Below are positions 1 through 10,430 of a DNA stretch of 64,000 bases, piece after piece. The notes below the pieces were generated by a model. That model was not told the DNA's origin. It was given only the letters and a program-made list of their open reading frames with translations, and ran no database searches. Source of the stretch: Henricia sp. BOLD:AAB3569 (lineage: Eukaryota; Echinodermata; Asteroidea; Spinulosida; Echinasteridae); contig JBBELK010000572.1 in NCBI GenBank assembly GCA_037783545.1, forward strand, positions 372,001 through 436,000, read 5' to 3'. The position numbers and the translations under genes were made by a program. How positions within the stretch are numbered: the first letter of the stretch is position 1; every line of letters starts with the position of its first letter.

Positions 1-151
1 CAAATCGTACCCAATCGTTGGAAATTCGTGGCAAAAATCGCACAGTGGGAGGCCCGCTTTAGTGTAGACTCGGCATCTTGGGAAATATCAAGTCGGTATA
101 GGGCTCTGCACGACTTTCAACACTGTTTGCGACACGGTTCATACAGGCAGA

Positions 152-366
152 GGCTCGTCAGCAATGCGTGCGCGCCAAATTCGTGCCACGAAATACGCAG
201 CTCCATGCCTTTGCTATGAGCCTGCGTATTTCGTGGCACGAATTTGGCGCGCACGCACTGCCGACGAGCCTGTGCCCTTAAAACGAGAGTACAACCCTAA
301 CCTTTTATACCATTTAAAGACGCGGGCTCGTCAATGCGCAACAGACAAATTCGTGCCACGAATTTT
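152..366. repeat. Near-perfect 49-bp inverted repeat plus a partial third copy
   Basis: Bases 152-200 and 222-270 are reverse complements over 49 positions with only two mismatches, around a 21-base loop. The core word AAATTCGTGCCACGAA is itself nearly palindromic. The same block recurs as a diverged direct copy at 324-366, and shorter echoes (AAATTCGTGGC) lie near 21 and 762. This looks like a foldback or MITE end family. No element boundary or target duplication could be fixed. The short ORFs across it (28-219, 164-592) are products of the repeat, not genes. Confidence 0.8.
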
Positions 367-369
367 ACC

Positions 370-1128
370 GCGCTCCATACCTTGCCCCGGCAGCCGCTCT
401 TACGGTCACAGAGGGTGTAGGGTCATGGTGCAGGCCAATAGCCTCGTCTATTCTGCAAATAGGGTGTGTATACTGTGCATCTTTTTGAAATCAAATATTT
501 ATCACAGAAAACACACCCTTTGTAAATTCATGACATTTAGTACTACAGATATGGTCACATTTGCTTCAATAAGGTGTCATATAGATGGTTGACTTGACCG
601 TATATGGGAACTCTTTGACACCTAACAAGACTAAGCACGCACGTGATTCGATTAGCCTATCAACGCATAAACACACTGTGGCGAGCTCGCATAAATAATG
701 AACCTCCACCCTCTGGGATTGTCAGACACCTGCCCTACTCGGGCAAAGTTTGGAGCACGGTGAAATTCGTGGCGTATTGGCGAGCCTCCGTAATGCAATC
801 CGCCCGCCCTCCAAAACCGTAACGAAGGCCCGGGAGCGAGCGGAAATTTCCGCATCCCCGCAATGTGAAACTGACTTGCGCCATTGCCCTCCGCGACACG
901 CAGCGGCGTAGCTACGGGGAGGATTGGGGGAGGGGTGTGCACGTGCTCCCCCACAAAATGTCAGTGCATCCCCAGGTGCCCCCCACGGAAAAATCCCGAT
1001 ACATTACTTGTTTTTGTAATGCCCTGAAAAAGGCAAGGAAAAGTTTAAAGAAAGTATTTTTGAAAACAGCTGCAACTGACTGGATGTCTGCTAGAGTGCT
1101 ATATTATCTGAGAGTGCTTATAATACAT
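370..1128. other. No gene seen
   Basis: Mixed unique-looking DNA. The only recognisable piece is at about 903-950, where GGCGTAGCTACGGGG followed by G-rich sequence and a C-rich run resembles the ends of short elements also seen near 59653 and 55941. ORFs here lack any family signature. Confidence 0.5.
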
Positions 1129-1129
1129 A

Positions 1130-2640
1130 AAGAAACACAATACTGTCAAGGTGAGTTTTTGTCACATATCTTTGTACGACCGAAAAAAGATGAAGAATCC
1201 TAATGAGCATGTTGAATACCACCATTTTAAAATGTACACCTATGAAACGGCTCTTCATCTTATCACGCCCGGGTGCTACCTGGCGTCTATAGACCTTAAA
1301 GATGCATGTTACTCAGTTTCAATAGCACAGGAACACCAGAAGTATCTTAAGTTCGAGTGGAAGCAAGTTCGGGTGGATCAAAAAAACGAAACCGAGATAT
1401 TATTGCTAATTGTAACTGAAGTAAGGCACGTATGAATGAACGGGAGATATGATCCGTTAGGATGGAATGTCCTCTTTAAAATGACACCCTGATCATGTCA
1501 TTATGTTTCCGGTTGACTTAGCAGTGATCAATGTTATGCAAGGGTCTAGTTATGGATTTGCGCCACTTTCTTTAATGCATGGCATAGCCTGTTTGGACGC
1601 CGCACCAAGTATCCAGTAGCCAAGGACGCCTCGGAAATTAACATGTCGATAAAAATGTTGGTGGGGAAAAACCTGCATTTTCCTACATGGGAATTCAGCG
1701 AGTTTTTGTCGAGTCCAAGGTCTGGGCGAAGGAGAACTGGTCGGTAATCCGAGAACATTAATGCAATTCAACAAGCCCTGCATGCAGCAGGGAGAACGCA
1801 CCAGTCATAGACAAAATGGTTTAGCCGGGACTGGCCCTAACCATGTTCAACACAATTGTTCGGTTGTACCCTTACAGAATTGTGGCTCGTAAGACATCAA
1901 CTGCATTCTGGCGATCTTCAGAGGCATCTTAGGTTTAGCCAATGGATACTTGATCGTCCAAACAGGCCATGGTTCAGGCCATGAAAGTGGCGCAAATCCC
2001 AAACTTGACCCTTGCATAACATTGACAACTGCTCAGTCAACCGGAAACATCATGACATGTTTAGGGTGTCATTTTAAAGAGGAGATTCCACCCTTAGCAA
2101 TAATATATCGGTTTCGTATTTTTTCGTAATTTATCCACCCTGTAGATGTATCCGTCTTCCAAATGGCTTGGCATCGGCACCACGGATGTTTACGAAGCTC
2201 ACGAAGCCGTTTCACAGAGCGGTTTCACAGCTGTCACGGGTCACTAAACATCTCCCGTGTTTGTCCTCCAGATCGGAAGAGAACAATAGATGATTCCTTG
2301 TTGATAGGAACTACAGCAGAAGAATGTCAAGAACATGTCAGATCATCTCTACTATATTTTGATGCATATACATGTACATTACTCAAAATATTAAGATGAT
2401 TTATCTTGGTGGATTGACATAATCCTCACATTATCATTAAATCTGATGCATCAAATGATGGCTGGGGAGGCGTCTGCGAAGGACAAACGTGCGATGGCAG
2501 ATGGAGCTGCCTATCATATTAACTGTTTGGACCTTTGGCAGCTTTTTTCTCGATAAGATCATTTTACGCTCTTCTACATTCTGAGACACGCCAAGTTCAC
2601 TTGTAACATCAGACTGTGTGCTTCCAACCTCAGGTGAGCT
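1130..2640 (+). pseudogene. DIRS-like retroelement reverse transcriptase/RNase H relic
   Basis: Three pieces of one polymerase are readable in order. Near 1135-1200 a frame reads QGEFLSHIFVRPKKDE. After a frameshift, 1205-1370 carries EYHHFKM, ITPGCYLASIDLKDACYS (the first catalytic aspartate is in SIDLKDA, 1286-1315) and HQKYLKFEWK. From 2147 it resumes with RLPNGLASAPRMFTK, then IDDSLLIGTTAEECQ at 2286-2330, whose IDD is the catalytic YxDD equivalent. RNase H-like SDASNDGWGG follows near 2440-2470, then HINCLDL near 2515. The wording matches the RT-RH of DIRS/Ngaro-type tyrosine-recombinase retrotransposons rather than LINEs. It is broken by at least two frameshifts, stops and a 770-bp insertion. 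No gag or tyrosine recombinase was found. A Gypsy-like assignment is less likely. Confidence 0.82.
1370..2141. mobile_element. TIR element inserted in the DIRS relic
   Basis: The left part (GGGTGGAT, ACGAAACCGA, then CCTCTTTAAAATGACACCCT, TTTCCGGTTGACT, TGCAAGGGTC, to TTTGCGCCACTTTC at about 1573) recurs in reverse complement at about 1983-2140. That gives ~150-bp arms at roughly 85% identity with a ~40-base extra segment in the left arm. The coding frame of the reverse transcriptase stops at the left end and resumes just after the right end, so this is a later insertion. No transposase is visible and no clear target duplication was found. Confidence 0.8.
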
Positions 2641-2644
2641 GCAG

Positions 2645-2917
2645 CCAGGGGCCAATTTCATGGCGCTGCAGCTGAAAACGTGTGCTTACTGTAGCAGAAA
2701 GTTGTGCTAACGTTAAGGCTATTTCACGGCCGTGGCGTGCTTAAGCATGCGCGTGCTTGGAAACGGGCATTGCTGCGTCACGAGTGTTTAGCAAATTTTG
2801 CTTCTGAAGCTATATCAAACGTTTGGCAGTGCTTAAGGTTACGGTCTCCATGAAATAGCCGGAGCCTCTGTTAGCACAAAATCGGCTGCTAAACAGCGCC
2901 GTGAAATTGGCCCCAGG
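2645..2917. mobile_element. Short TIR element (MITE)
   Basis: The left end GGGGCCAATTTCATGGCGCTG and the right end CAGCGCCGTGAAATTGGCCCC are inverted copies. Similarity continues inward on both sides with TGTGCTAAC and GGCTATTTCA blocks, so the arms reach ~90 bp. The element is about 270 bp, has no coding content and lies just downstream of the DIRS relic. A target duplication was not resolved. Confidence 0.72.
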
Positions 2918-3319
2918 TGACGCTGCTCCACTGTTAATCGACGTCATGCATTCATTGGTAATGGTATGATGTACCAGTGAAGCTATATTCATCATATCTC
3001 CTATTTATAGCCTTAAAAAACGATGGAATGGCCGATTGACATGACTTTCAGTTTTTTTAATTTGTTTAATGTTTGAGTTTTTTCCCGGTATGACAGACAG
3101 ATGACCGTGTACACTGAACACATTCCCCAGACATGACAAAGCAAGGTGTGTCCGTCATGCAGATACAACTGTCTAATCATACACAAAATCATTCAAGCGG
3201 AAAACAAACTCTCAATCAAATATTTGCCTACAAAACACGATATCCCTATAACTTATTGTGAGAAGTGTATCTAAAATCAGCTGGTTGGTCCTCACAGTGT
3301 ACATTTGTCAGGTGTTGAT

Positions 3320-4030
3320 CATCTTCCTTTCGCAAGGGTCTTTCCTGCACTCGTACCTCGCTTGCCAAGAACCCTTGCTGATTCGACTGGGTCCGAGCTG
3401 TTTTGCGGAATTTTTATGAATTTTGATTAGCCAGTGACAGTGATCGCAACTGACCAATCACGCGCAGCGCATGTTTCTCGGTCATCGCATGCAGTGCCGA
3501 TAGGCCCGATATACTAAAGCGCGACATTCAAAATGCATCATAGCTAGGACGCTGTTGCCAACAGCAAGAGCCAATCACGCGCCTCGCTCCGTTTAGTGGT
3601 AGCGTCCACTTTTACTAGGGGTGGGGTCCAATGTTTAAATAAACAGTCATTGTAAAGGCGTTTTTTTAATAGGCCTATCTTTTTTCAGAGATCCTGCGTT
3701 TAACTTTTAGCGAAATATAGTAAGTCTTCCTTCAGTTACGAACATTTATACTGCGTGCAAGATAAAATGATTTACATGTACATTAAAAGATCTCCCCCAC
3801 ACAAATTGTGGTAATTGCGGCTACGATGTCGCGAGATAAACAACACGCGAGATGATTGTTCGAAACGGCTCATTAAAAGGTCAAAAGATACAGGTCAAAA
3901 GATATCTTGTCTCTCATTGGTTGAACAGCCCTAGGCCTGTAATACAGCTCAGACCCAGTCGATGCAGCAAGGGTTCTTGGCAAGCGAGGTACGAGTGCAG
4001 GAAAGAGTAGACCCTTGCGAAAGGAAGATG
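3320..4030. mobile_element. Mutator-like (or foldback) TIR element with 9-bp target duplication
   Basis: The arms begin CATCTTCCTTTCGCAAGGGT at 3320 and are matched in reverse complement ending at 4030. They extend ~85 bp, apart from a 5-base gap, through CTGCACTCGTACCTCGC and CCAAGAACCCTTGCTG. The 9-mer GGTGTTGAT sits directly outside both ends (3311-3319 and 4031-4039). Long TIRs plus a 9-bp duplication fit Mutator-like elements. The 711-bp interior has no transposase, so the copy is non-autonomous. Confidence 0.88.
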
Positions 4031-4324
4031 GGTGTTGATGATAAACCTATAAGCAACGAAACTAATTTGCAGAAAGTGTTTTGAGCAAAGACCATTTATA
4101 AGATTCAGTAATATTACATATGTAGTACTGTGGCGCGGTACGTCGCGGTTGGTTTAGCTTCTACACCACAAAATATTTATTAACCTCGCACAGGGATAAG
4201 CAGCTATCTCTGCACGAGAGGGGATAATTTATTGAACAGTGGACCAAACCTAGGGGCTGTTCGTTTGGTGGAAATATACCACCACTTTGCGAATAGGTGC
4301 CGAATTATTCAGTTACTGAGCAAC

Positions 4325-4845
4325 AATTAACCTCACGAAACCTACGGGGGAATTCAATAAACCTTACGGGGTCTAATAAACCTCACAGGATCAATAATTG
4401 CAGAAACAACGATCAAAATAATTTAATAAAGAATCACTGTTATAATCATTTATATGTACACAAGCTTGATTTTATAATAATACAGAATAATGCAGCGTGA
4501 TAAACCTCACGCGTAAATCAAGTTGGTAAACCTCACACGTGATAGGTGACTTTAATAAACCTCACACGTGAATCAACTTATTATCTATTGCTCTTAAACA
4601 TAAACAAGCTAGATGAACCTTACTCTAAACTATAAACCTCACTGGGGTACCGTAAACCTCAGTCAAGCTCAGCTCGATTACTCCCAAGCTTGGGTAAACC
4701 TTACGTGGTCAACTGCACCACGTGTTTACGATAAGTAAACCTCTGCAATAAGCCTCGAGCTGTTTAGGAAATTCCCCCGGCACTGATTTGTGTAGGGCCG
4801 ATCAGCAGGGCGGTTACATGTATGCACCTGGTAAACCTCAACGGG
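4325..4845 (+). repeat. One-strand cluster of the decamer TAAACCTCAC
   Basis: About 14 copies or one- to two-base variants of TAAACCTYAC occur, all on the + strand (for example near 4328, 4359, 4378, 4502, 4526, 4555, 4631, 4650, 4692, 4735 and 4830). Spacing is irregular, from 17 to about 120 bases. Some continue into CACGTG. Weaker copies appear beyond the next two elements near 7008 and 7030, so those elements may have split the cluster. It is not a simple tandem array and no gene is seen in it. Confidence 0.7.
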
Positions 4846-4866
4846 AAAGGCTAGCTCCGAGGTTAA

Positions 4867-5784
4867 GGCCCTGTCACACCTTGACGTTTTAGCCAGCGTA
4901 TGCTGACGTATGAAAATTTCTCTAAAACGCTGGCATACGCTGAACTATCGATGTTTTTTTTCAATTTTGAGCGTATACATAGCGTATTCATAAAGAGTTG
5001 GACGTATACATACCGTAGTAGTAACTTACATAGAACGTTTCCATAACGTTTAGATAACTTATACCAACGAATACCAACGAATGCTTAGCGTGTTGCCGGC
5101 GTTCACAACTTATACCCAACGATAGTCTAACTTATGCATAGCGCGCGGCAGCGTATCGCCGACGATCACGTGTCGTAGCCTATAAAAAGGCTGCCGCTCG
5201 ACGATTCAAATCATAACCGCACTAGACCATGGAGTCTTGAGGAGAACTGACGGGTTCCTCCTGTGAACCCCATTTGTATATACCAATTCCCCTAAACGCT
5301 GCCAATACGCCATTATACGGTAGCTGTAAGTTAGAAACACGTTCAGTATAAGTTCTGTGGTCGTACGGAACACGTCAAATACGTATACATACCTAAATTT
5401 GCGTTGGAGATAAGTTCGACATAGGTTCAAAGCACGTTACTCATAGGTTAGAAATAAGTTTTGGGTACGCTAGACATTATCTCGACGTATTTCGACTTAT
5501 GAGTAACTTACAAGTTACGTGTGTGAACGTGTGTCAACGATCGTATTACTTACCTACAACTTATGCGGGACTTATGAGCCACACGCTGGCATACGCCGAC
5601 AATTTTTGTGCATGCACAACATTTTTCGACGACCTCGCCTTACTACGACGTATACCAGCGTGTTTCAGCGTGCTCTTAACTTATACAAAACTTACCCATA
5701 ACTTATTCGACGTACGCCAGCGTATTCGCAAAATGTTTCGTACGTCAGCATACGCTGGCTAAAACGTCAAGGTGTGACAGGACC
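4867..5784. mobile_element. TIR element, family GGCCCTGTCACACC, copy 1
   Basis: The left end reads GGCCCTGTCACACCTTGACG and continues TTTTAGCCAGCGTATGCTGACGTA. The right end is its reverse complement with one change at the outermost bases. TIRs are over 40 bp. TTAA precedes the left end and TTTA follows the right, which suggests an eroded TTAA target. The interior is made of short variants of CGTATAC, AACTTAT and ACGTT in both orientations rather than unique DNA or a transposase gene. Confidence 0.88.
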
Positions 5785-6120
5785 TTTAGGGCTGCAATCA
5801 ACCGTTCCCAAGCTCATAGCATAGGGCAACTGGCATGTAATCCCTCCAACCACTCTTAAGGCCCTGTCACACCATGGCGTATCGCCTTAACGTATGCCGA
5901 CGTATGCGAAATATCGAAAATACGTTGGTGTACGCTGATATAAGTTTGGGGTAAGTTGGGGATACGTCGTTTACGTTAAGAGCACGCTGTGATACGCTGT
6001 TAAAATTTTAAACACGTCGAGCCCGCGAATTTTTTTTTTAGCATGTTCAAAATTTCTCGGCGTACTGAACGTGTGCTTCATACGTTCTGCATAAGTTCCC
6101 CGTAAGTTCGTGGTACGTTA

Positions 6121-6150
6121 GACATACGTTGACATACGTTGACATACGTT
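6121..6150 (+). repeat. Three tandem copies of GACATACGTT
   Basis: An exact 10-bp unit is repeated three times inside the TIR element at 5860-6924. Confidence 0.95.
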
Positions 6151-6543
6151 AGAGGAACGTTACTCGTAGGTTGGTATACGTTGATGTACGTCGTCTAATG
6201 GGGAAATGTATAGCCAACGTAGTGATAACGAGATGATAACGTATATGTAACGTATGTCTAACCTATGCATGACGTATCTCCAACGAGTCTCGACGTATTA
6301 TGACGTATCCACCTTATGTACAACTTATGCCTGGCGATCGTGTAACGTACATATTGTGTTCTACAGTACAGCTAGCGTATGTGCCGTACAGCTAGCGAGC
6401 ATTCGGCGTTTTAGGAAATTATGGGGGGTTTGAGTATATATATGTCGGCGTTGGCCCCTGGTTGCTTGCTTGATGTGCTTGAGATCGGAGCGGTATTTAT
6501 ACGTTCTACAGCGGCATAGGTCACGTGTTCGTTGTACGCCGCC

Positions 6544-6620
6544 GAGGATACGTTGAGGATACGTTGAGGATACGTTGAGGATACGTTGAGGATACGTTGA
6601 GGATACGTTGAGGATACGTT
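6544..6620 (+). repeat. Seven tandem copies of GAGGATACGTT
   Basis: Seven perfect 11-bp units (77 bp) lie inside the TIR element at 5860-6924. Because 11 is not a multiple of three, the array passes through all frames, which explains the overlapping ORFs here with repeated SSTYPQRILNV-type peptides. Perfect identity suggests recent slippage amplification. Confidence 0.97.
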
Positions 6621-6924
6621 GAACACGGCAGACATATGCTACAAATGCGTTAGGCATACGTTACTCATACGCTTGCATACGCTGTGATACGCTGTCATAA
6701 CTTTGTTATTAGTTAGTGAAACGCTATCAATACGTTAGTCATACGCTATTTATACGTTCAATACGCTATGGATACGCTATGGATAAGTCCTTTCCAACAC
6801 CGATGTCGAATTTTTCGATGCAATTCGTTGGGAAGTTGGACGTTCTTGGACTTTGACAATTTTTGAACTAGTTTGTGTATACGTCGGCATACGTTAAGGC
6901 GATACGCCATGGTGTGACAGGGCC

Positions 6925-8135
6925 CTCTGCTACGCCGATACCCCGACTCTAGGTTCACCCAGGTTCCACCACGCTATAACCGGGCCCTACCCTCACCAAT
7001 GCTAGGCTAGAATAACCTTACTCAGTGGTAACCCTCACAGCCACCACGTATACGCCTTTCTTAATATTTATTCATAAACGGACTAAAGCGAGGCTATATA
7101 GTTCCTCCGAAAAGTTAACAAACCATTCAACGCACGCACGATGCATGTCAGCTATCGATGTCAACGCAAGGGCCTTGGCTTAGCCTCCGAGTCCAGTTTC
7201 GTCGATTCATGGTCGACTCCAGGATTATATCAAAAGACAGACAGTTTGGCAAAGAATGCAGGTACTTCTCAGCGGCGTAGGTGCAATATTTGAAAGGTAG
7301 GAATGCTGTAAAATTATGGTGTTTACATCCGCATAACCTGATGAAAAATCGTAACGAACGACACCATGTACACAGTACATGCAGATTCACTCGTCGTGCC
7401 TTCGTGGTAAAATTTTACTGAAATGCCTGCACTACATTTTCCTTTATTACGACATATTAAAATCAACCACCAAAACGTGAAATTATGTTAAGAAATCGTA
7501 ATATTAGCAAGGAAATACCTTGTGTGCATACTGTGCAAAACATGAAACATGTTTATGATCAACTTCCCAAATCAAGGTGACGACCGTCCCAAGTTTGTCC
7601 TCCATGTGTTTTTTTTGGGGGGATGGGGGGTGGGGGGTGGGGAAACAAAATAGCCATGTGGGAAAACGCGCGTAGCTGCTAGCAGAAAAACATGGGCTCT
7701 ATTATTCACACTTCTAATCTGGAGGACAAATTCGGTAAATTCGGTGAGTAAACGTGATTTTAGCAATGAAAACACTTTAATTATGTCATGCTCCATTGCA
7801 TTCTAACAATTTTTTTCTCTTTCGTTTTTCTACTCCTCAGACCCACAAATTAGCAGAGTTGCAATAAAGTACGGCATGGAAGATGGAATCTCTGTCGGCA
7901 AAGTATTTCTGCGATGTAAAAGTTGTAATTTAGGGTCTTTTTTTCAACCAAAAATTCCAATGTCACATTTAAGATAGCAGTCAATCCACCCATGCTGGCA
8001 CACACAAACCCCGGGCACAAACCTATGTTGAGCATTTACTAGTACATGTATTTACTTTTGCAGTCTCTATAGGGGAATAGTGACAACAATTAATAATACA
8101 AGAATAGATCCACCTTTATAAGAAGCTTTTCATGC
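6925..8135. other. No gene seen; G-rich run
   Basis: Unique-looking DNA with two faint TAACCYTCAC motifs near 7008-7040 and a T8/G-rich tract at 7609-7643. Six-frame ORFs are short and have no family signature. Confidence 0.5.
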
Positions 8136-8159
8136 TGTGTGCATGTACAACTCGTACCT

Positions 8160-8480
8160 ACGGTGGCCCTGGAACGACACTTTCGGTGTGCACCTTCTCG
8201 ATATGAATATGTACAATATTGTCGATGTGCATGTAGTGTGGTGCTCGGTATGGACATGTGAATGTAGCATGATGCTCGGTTTCCATATAGCACAGTGCTC
8301 GGTGTGCACGTTCCACCTTCTCGATATCAACAGTGCACCATGTTCGATGTGAGTGTTGTGTGTTGCACCTTGTCGATGTGAGTGTTGCATCATAGTCGGT
8401 GTCAATGTTCAACGTTCGCCGTATCAGTGTAGCATCTTTCATCATGTCTGAATGAATGGTGCTAGTAACATGTTGTCGAT
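8160..8480 (+). repeat. Degenerate minisatellite
   Basis: Imperfect units of roughly 24-27 bases built on GTCGATGTGAGTGTTGCA and GCTCGGTGTGCAC recur about twelve times. Examples include CTCGATATGAAT, GTCGATGTGCATG, CTCGGTATGGAC and GTCGGTGTCAATG. The overlapping ORFs on both strands are a consequence of the repeat. Confidence 0.7.
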
Positions 8481-8870
8481 GTGCATCTTCTGTCGTGACT
8501 TTTTTGAAAAATTACGTAGTTCCCGAAATGCCATATTCATTTTTTATCGTTTAGTCACAACGGCTGTTTAAGACTCAAACTTAGCTTAGGCCTACATGTA
8601 CACGTATTGCTACAGTTATATGTTGGTACGCACGGAAGGATAGGAAATCGTGGATTGGGCGACCTTCACGTTTTGTGTTTATGAACTAAAACTGTGTGTT
8701 GTACCGCGGAGGGAGTAGTGTTTTAATACACGTGGCACAGGGTATGTCGAGGTCAGGGATTAGGGTCTTGCTATAGCTGCGTAGTGAATTAGTTCATAGT
8801 GAGTGCTATGCAATGCGTGTATTGTGGTGTATTGTGAACAATTAACAGCACATGGAGTGTGTGTAACAGT

Positions 8871-9312
8871 AGTTAGTCACGCTGGCTAGTATTCTTTTTA
8901 CGACCCCAAAAAAGAAATCCGCGGCAAATCCACGCTCAATAAAATACCAAAACACAATGGAAATTCCTGGCGTTGCCCAGATACCGCCTGGAATGTCTGT
9001 GTTCCCCCTGGAATGTCTGTGTTCCCCCTGGAATGTCTGTGTTCCCCCTGGAATGGCTGTGTTCCCCCTGGAATGGCTGTGTTCCCCCTGGAATGGCTGT
9101 GTTCCCCCTGGAATGTCTGTGTTCCCCCTGGAATGGCTGTGTTCCCCCTGGAATGGCTGCGTTACGCCTGGAATGTCTGCGGTTCCCCTGGAATGTCTGT
9201 GTTGTCTGTGTTCCCCTGGAATGTCCGCGTTACGCCTGGAATTTCTTTTGTGTTAATGAGCGTAGAAATGCCACATATTTCTTCTTATCGTCGAAAAAAG
9301 AATACTATTTGT
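8871..9312. mobile_element. TIR element carrying an expanded 20-bp minisatellite, copy 1
   Basis: The left arm (CACGCTGGCTAGTATTCTTTTT, then AAATCCGCGGCAAATCC, then AATACCAAAACACAATGG) and the right part (AATGAGCGTAGAAATGCC to AAAAGAATACT) match the left and right arms of a related element at 12.4 kb. The right tip is truncated near 9310. The middle is a tandem array of 20-bp units. Confidence 0.78.
8987..9250 (+). repeat. 20-bp minisatellite inside a TIR element
   Basis: Unit GTTCCCCCTGGAATGTCTGT. Ten contiguous units run from 9001 to 9200, with partial or diverged units on both sides and G/T variants (GGCTGT). It translates as repeating PPGM/PLECLC/PWN peptides in all three frames, but no protein is supported. 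The homologous element at 12.4 kb has only about three units, so this array has expanded. Confidence 0.95.
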
Positions 9313-9314
9313 TC

Positions 9315-10020
9315 TATGAAAATATACACATTAGAAAAAATACTGGAAACTAACACATTGAGGGAAATAATAACGAAATGAGTTGTAATATTAAAAGAAA
9401 ACCAGTGAAGAGACTAATTTACCATTAATAACATTATTTAAGAACCAAGGCACTAGCAATATAACCTACTTTACTGAAAAACTTTCATCCTTGCCTGTGG
9501 GACTCAGAGATTTTATTTTTATTATTCTTTATATAGAGAAGAGAGTATTGCACTACAATGGTTAGAAAATTATATTTATGGCACTTCAGATCCCTCTGAT
9601 AAATGACTATTAATGCTTTCAGTTCATAAATTTACATGTGGCCGCCGTATACATTATGCAAATTAAGCTCAAATAGACAATGCTGGCGCCATATTGAATA
9701 TGCAAATTAAGTTATCTGAGATTGTGTATAACATCAGGTTTATTTTAGACATTTGCCTTTGAGAAATAAATGCAAATTATTTGGCTATCATACGCAAATG
9801 TACTCTTAAAATTATTATTTTCTTTCAAAAACCAGGTTTTTGGCGGCCATTTTGTTTTTTGCCTATATCTAAAATTGCTCAATACCAACAGAGTAACAGT
9901 TTTATGTTTGGTCAATTTGGGTATCTCAGGAACCATAATCCATTATAAAAAAAACTATAGACCCCAAAACAAGGTTGAGCCTGGTGGCTGCCGGACTAAT
10001 ACAGGAAAAAGTAAATATAT
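9315..10020. other. No gene seen
   Basis: AT-rich DNA. Two copies of ATGCAAATTAA-like sequence about 50 bp apart (9655-9710) are the only local repeat noticed. Confidence 0.5.
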
Positions 10021-10024
10021 CGAT

Positions 10025-10347
10025 CACTGCGCCAACATTTTCGCGCCACTCGCAGACTACCAGCGACGCGCCGTCATGACTGTGTGGTTTTTCTATTACG
10101 TGTAGGGTTACCAGTTTATCTCAGAGACGGAAATAAAACGTCAGATTAGAAATTGTATGAACTTTTTGTTCAATTAACTTTTCTCACAAGGAAATAAATG
10201 GGATTTTAAGAATGTTTACAGTGGACCCTAAATCGGTAGGTGAAACTGCTAAATATGACGTGTGTCCAAAATGTACCGTGGTTAAGCTGTTATACGAGGT
10301 CAGCGGAAGTCGACGAGTCTCGCGGAGTCCCGCACGTTCTCGAGGTC
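10025..10347 (+). repeat. Dispersed repeat A, copy 1
   Basis: About 320 bp align with 49827-50163 in the same orientation. Shared blocks include GACTACCAGCGACGCG, TATCTCAGA.ACGGAAATAAA, TTCAATTAACTTTTCTCACAA, GTTTACAGTGGACCC, AATCGGTAGGT and GAGTCCCGCACGTTCTCGAGG. Identity is roughly 80-85% by eye. No TIR or target duplication was resolved and no ORF is conserved. Confidence 0.85.
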
Positions 10348-10405
10348 AACTTACAGGGTCTGTGTTCCGTGTTTGGAACGCAGCCCATAGTCGGGGGAAT
10401 TTGAT

Positions 10406-10430
10406 GTGTTACTTCCAGAGGAAGTAACAC
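10406..10430. repeat. Perfect 11-bp hairpin
   Basis: GTGTTACTTCC and GGAAGTAACAC are separated by AGA. It sits exactly between dispersed repeat A (ends 10347) and repeat B (starts 10431). It could be an element end or a structured RNA stem; there is nothing to choose between these. Confidence 0.85.

Larger units (their letters stand above)
5860..6924. mobile_element. TIR element, family GGCCCTGTCACACC, copy 2
   Basis: The TIR begins GGCCCTGTCACACCATGGCG and is mirrored exactly at 6880-6924. The outer 14 bases are shared with the copy at 4867, but the next bases differ (ATGGCGTATCGCC against TTGACGTTTTAGCC). The two are therefore related subfamilies, not duplicates of each other. TTAA precedes the left end; the right flank (CTCT) does not match it. 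The interior is again built from ATACGTT-type words and includes two short tandem arrays. No transposase is visible. Confidence 0.88.

Noticed and set aside
8957..9381. Three overlapping ORFs of 99-126 codons with PPGMSVF/PLECLC/SPWN repeats
   Set aside because: All three frames of a 20-bp minisatellite inside a transposon are open; collagen-like appearance is an artefact.
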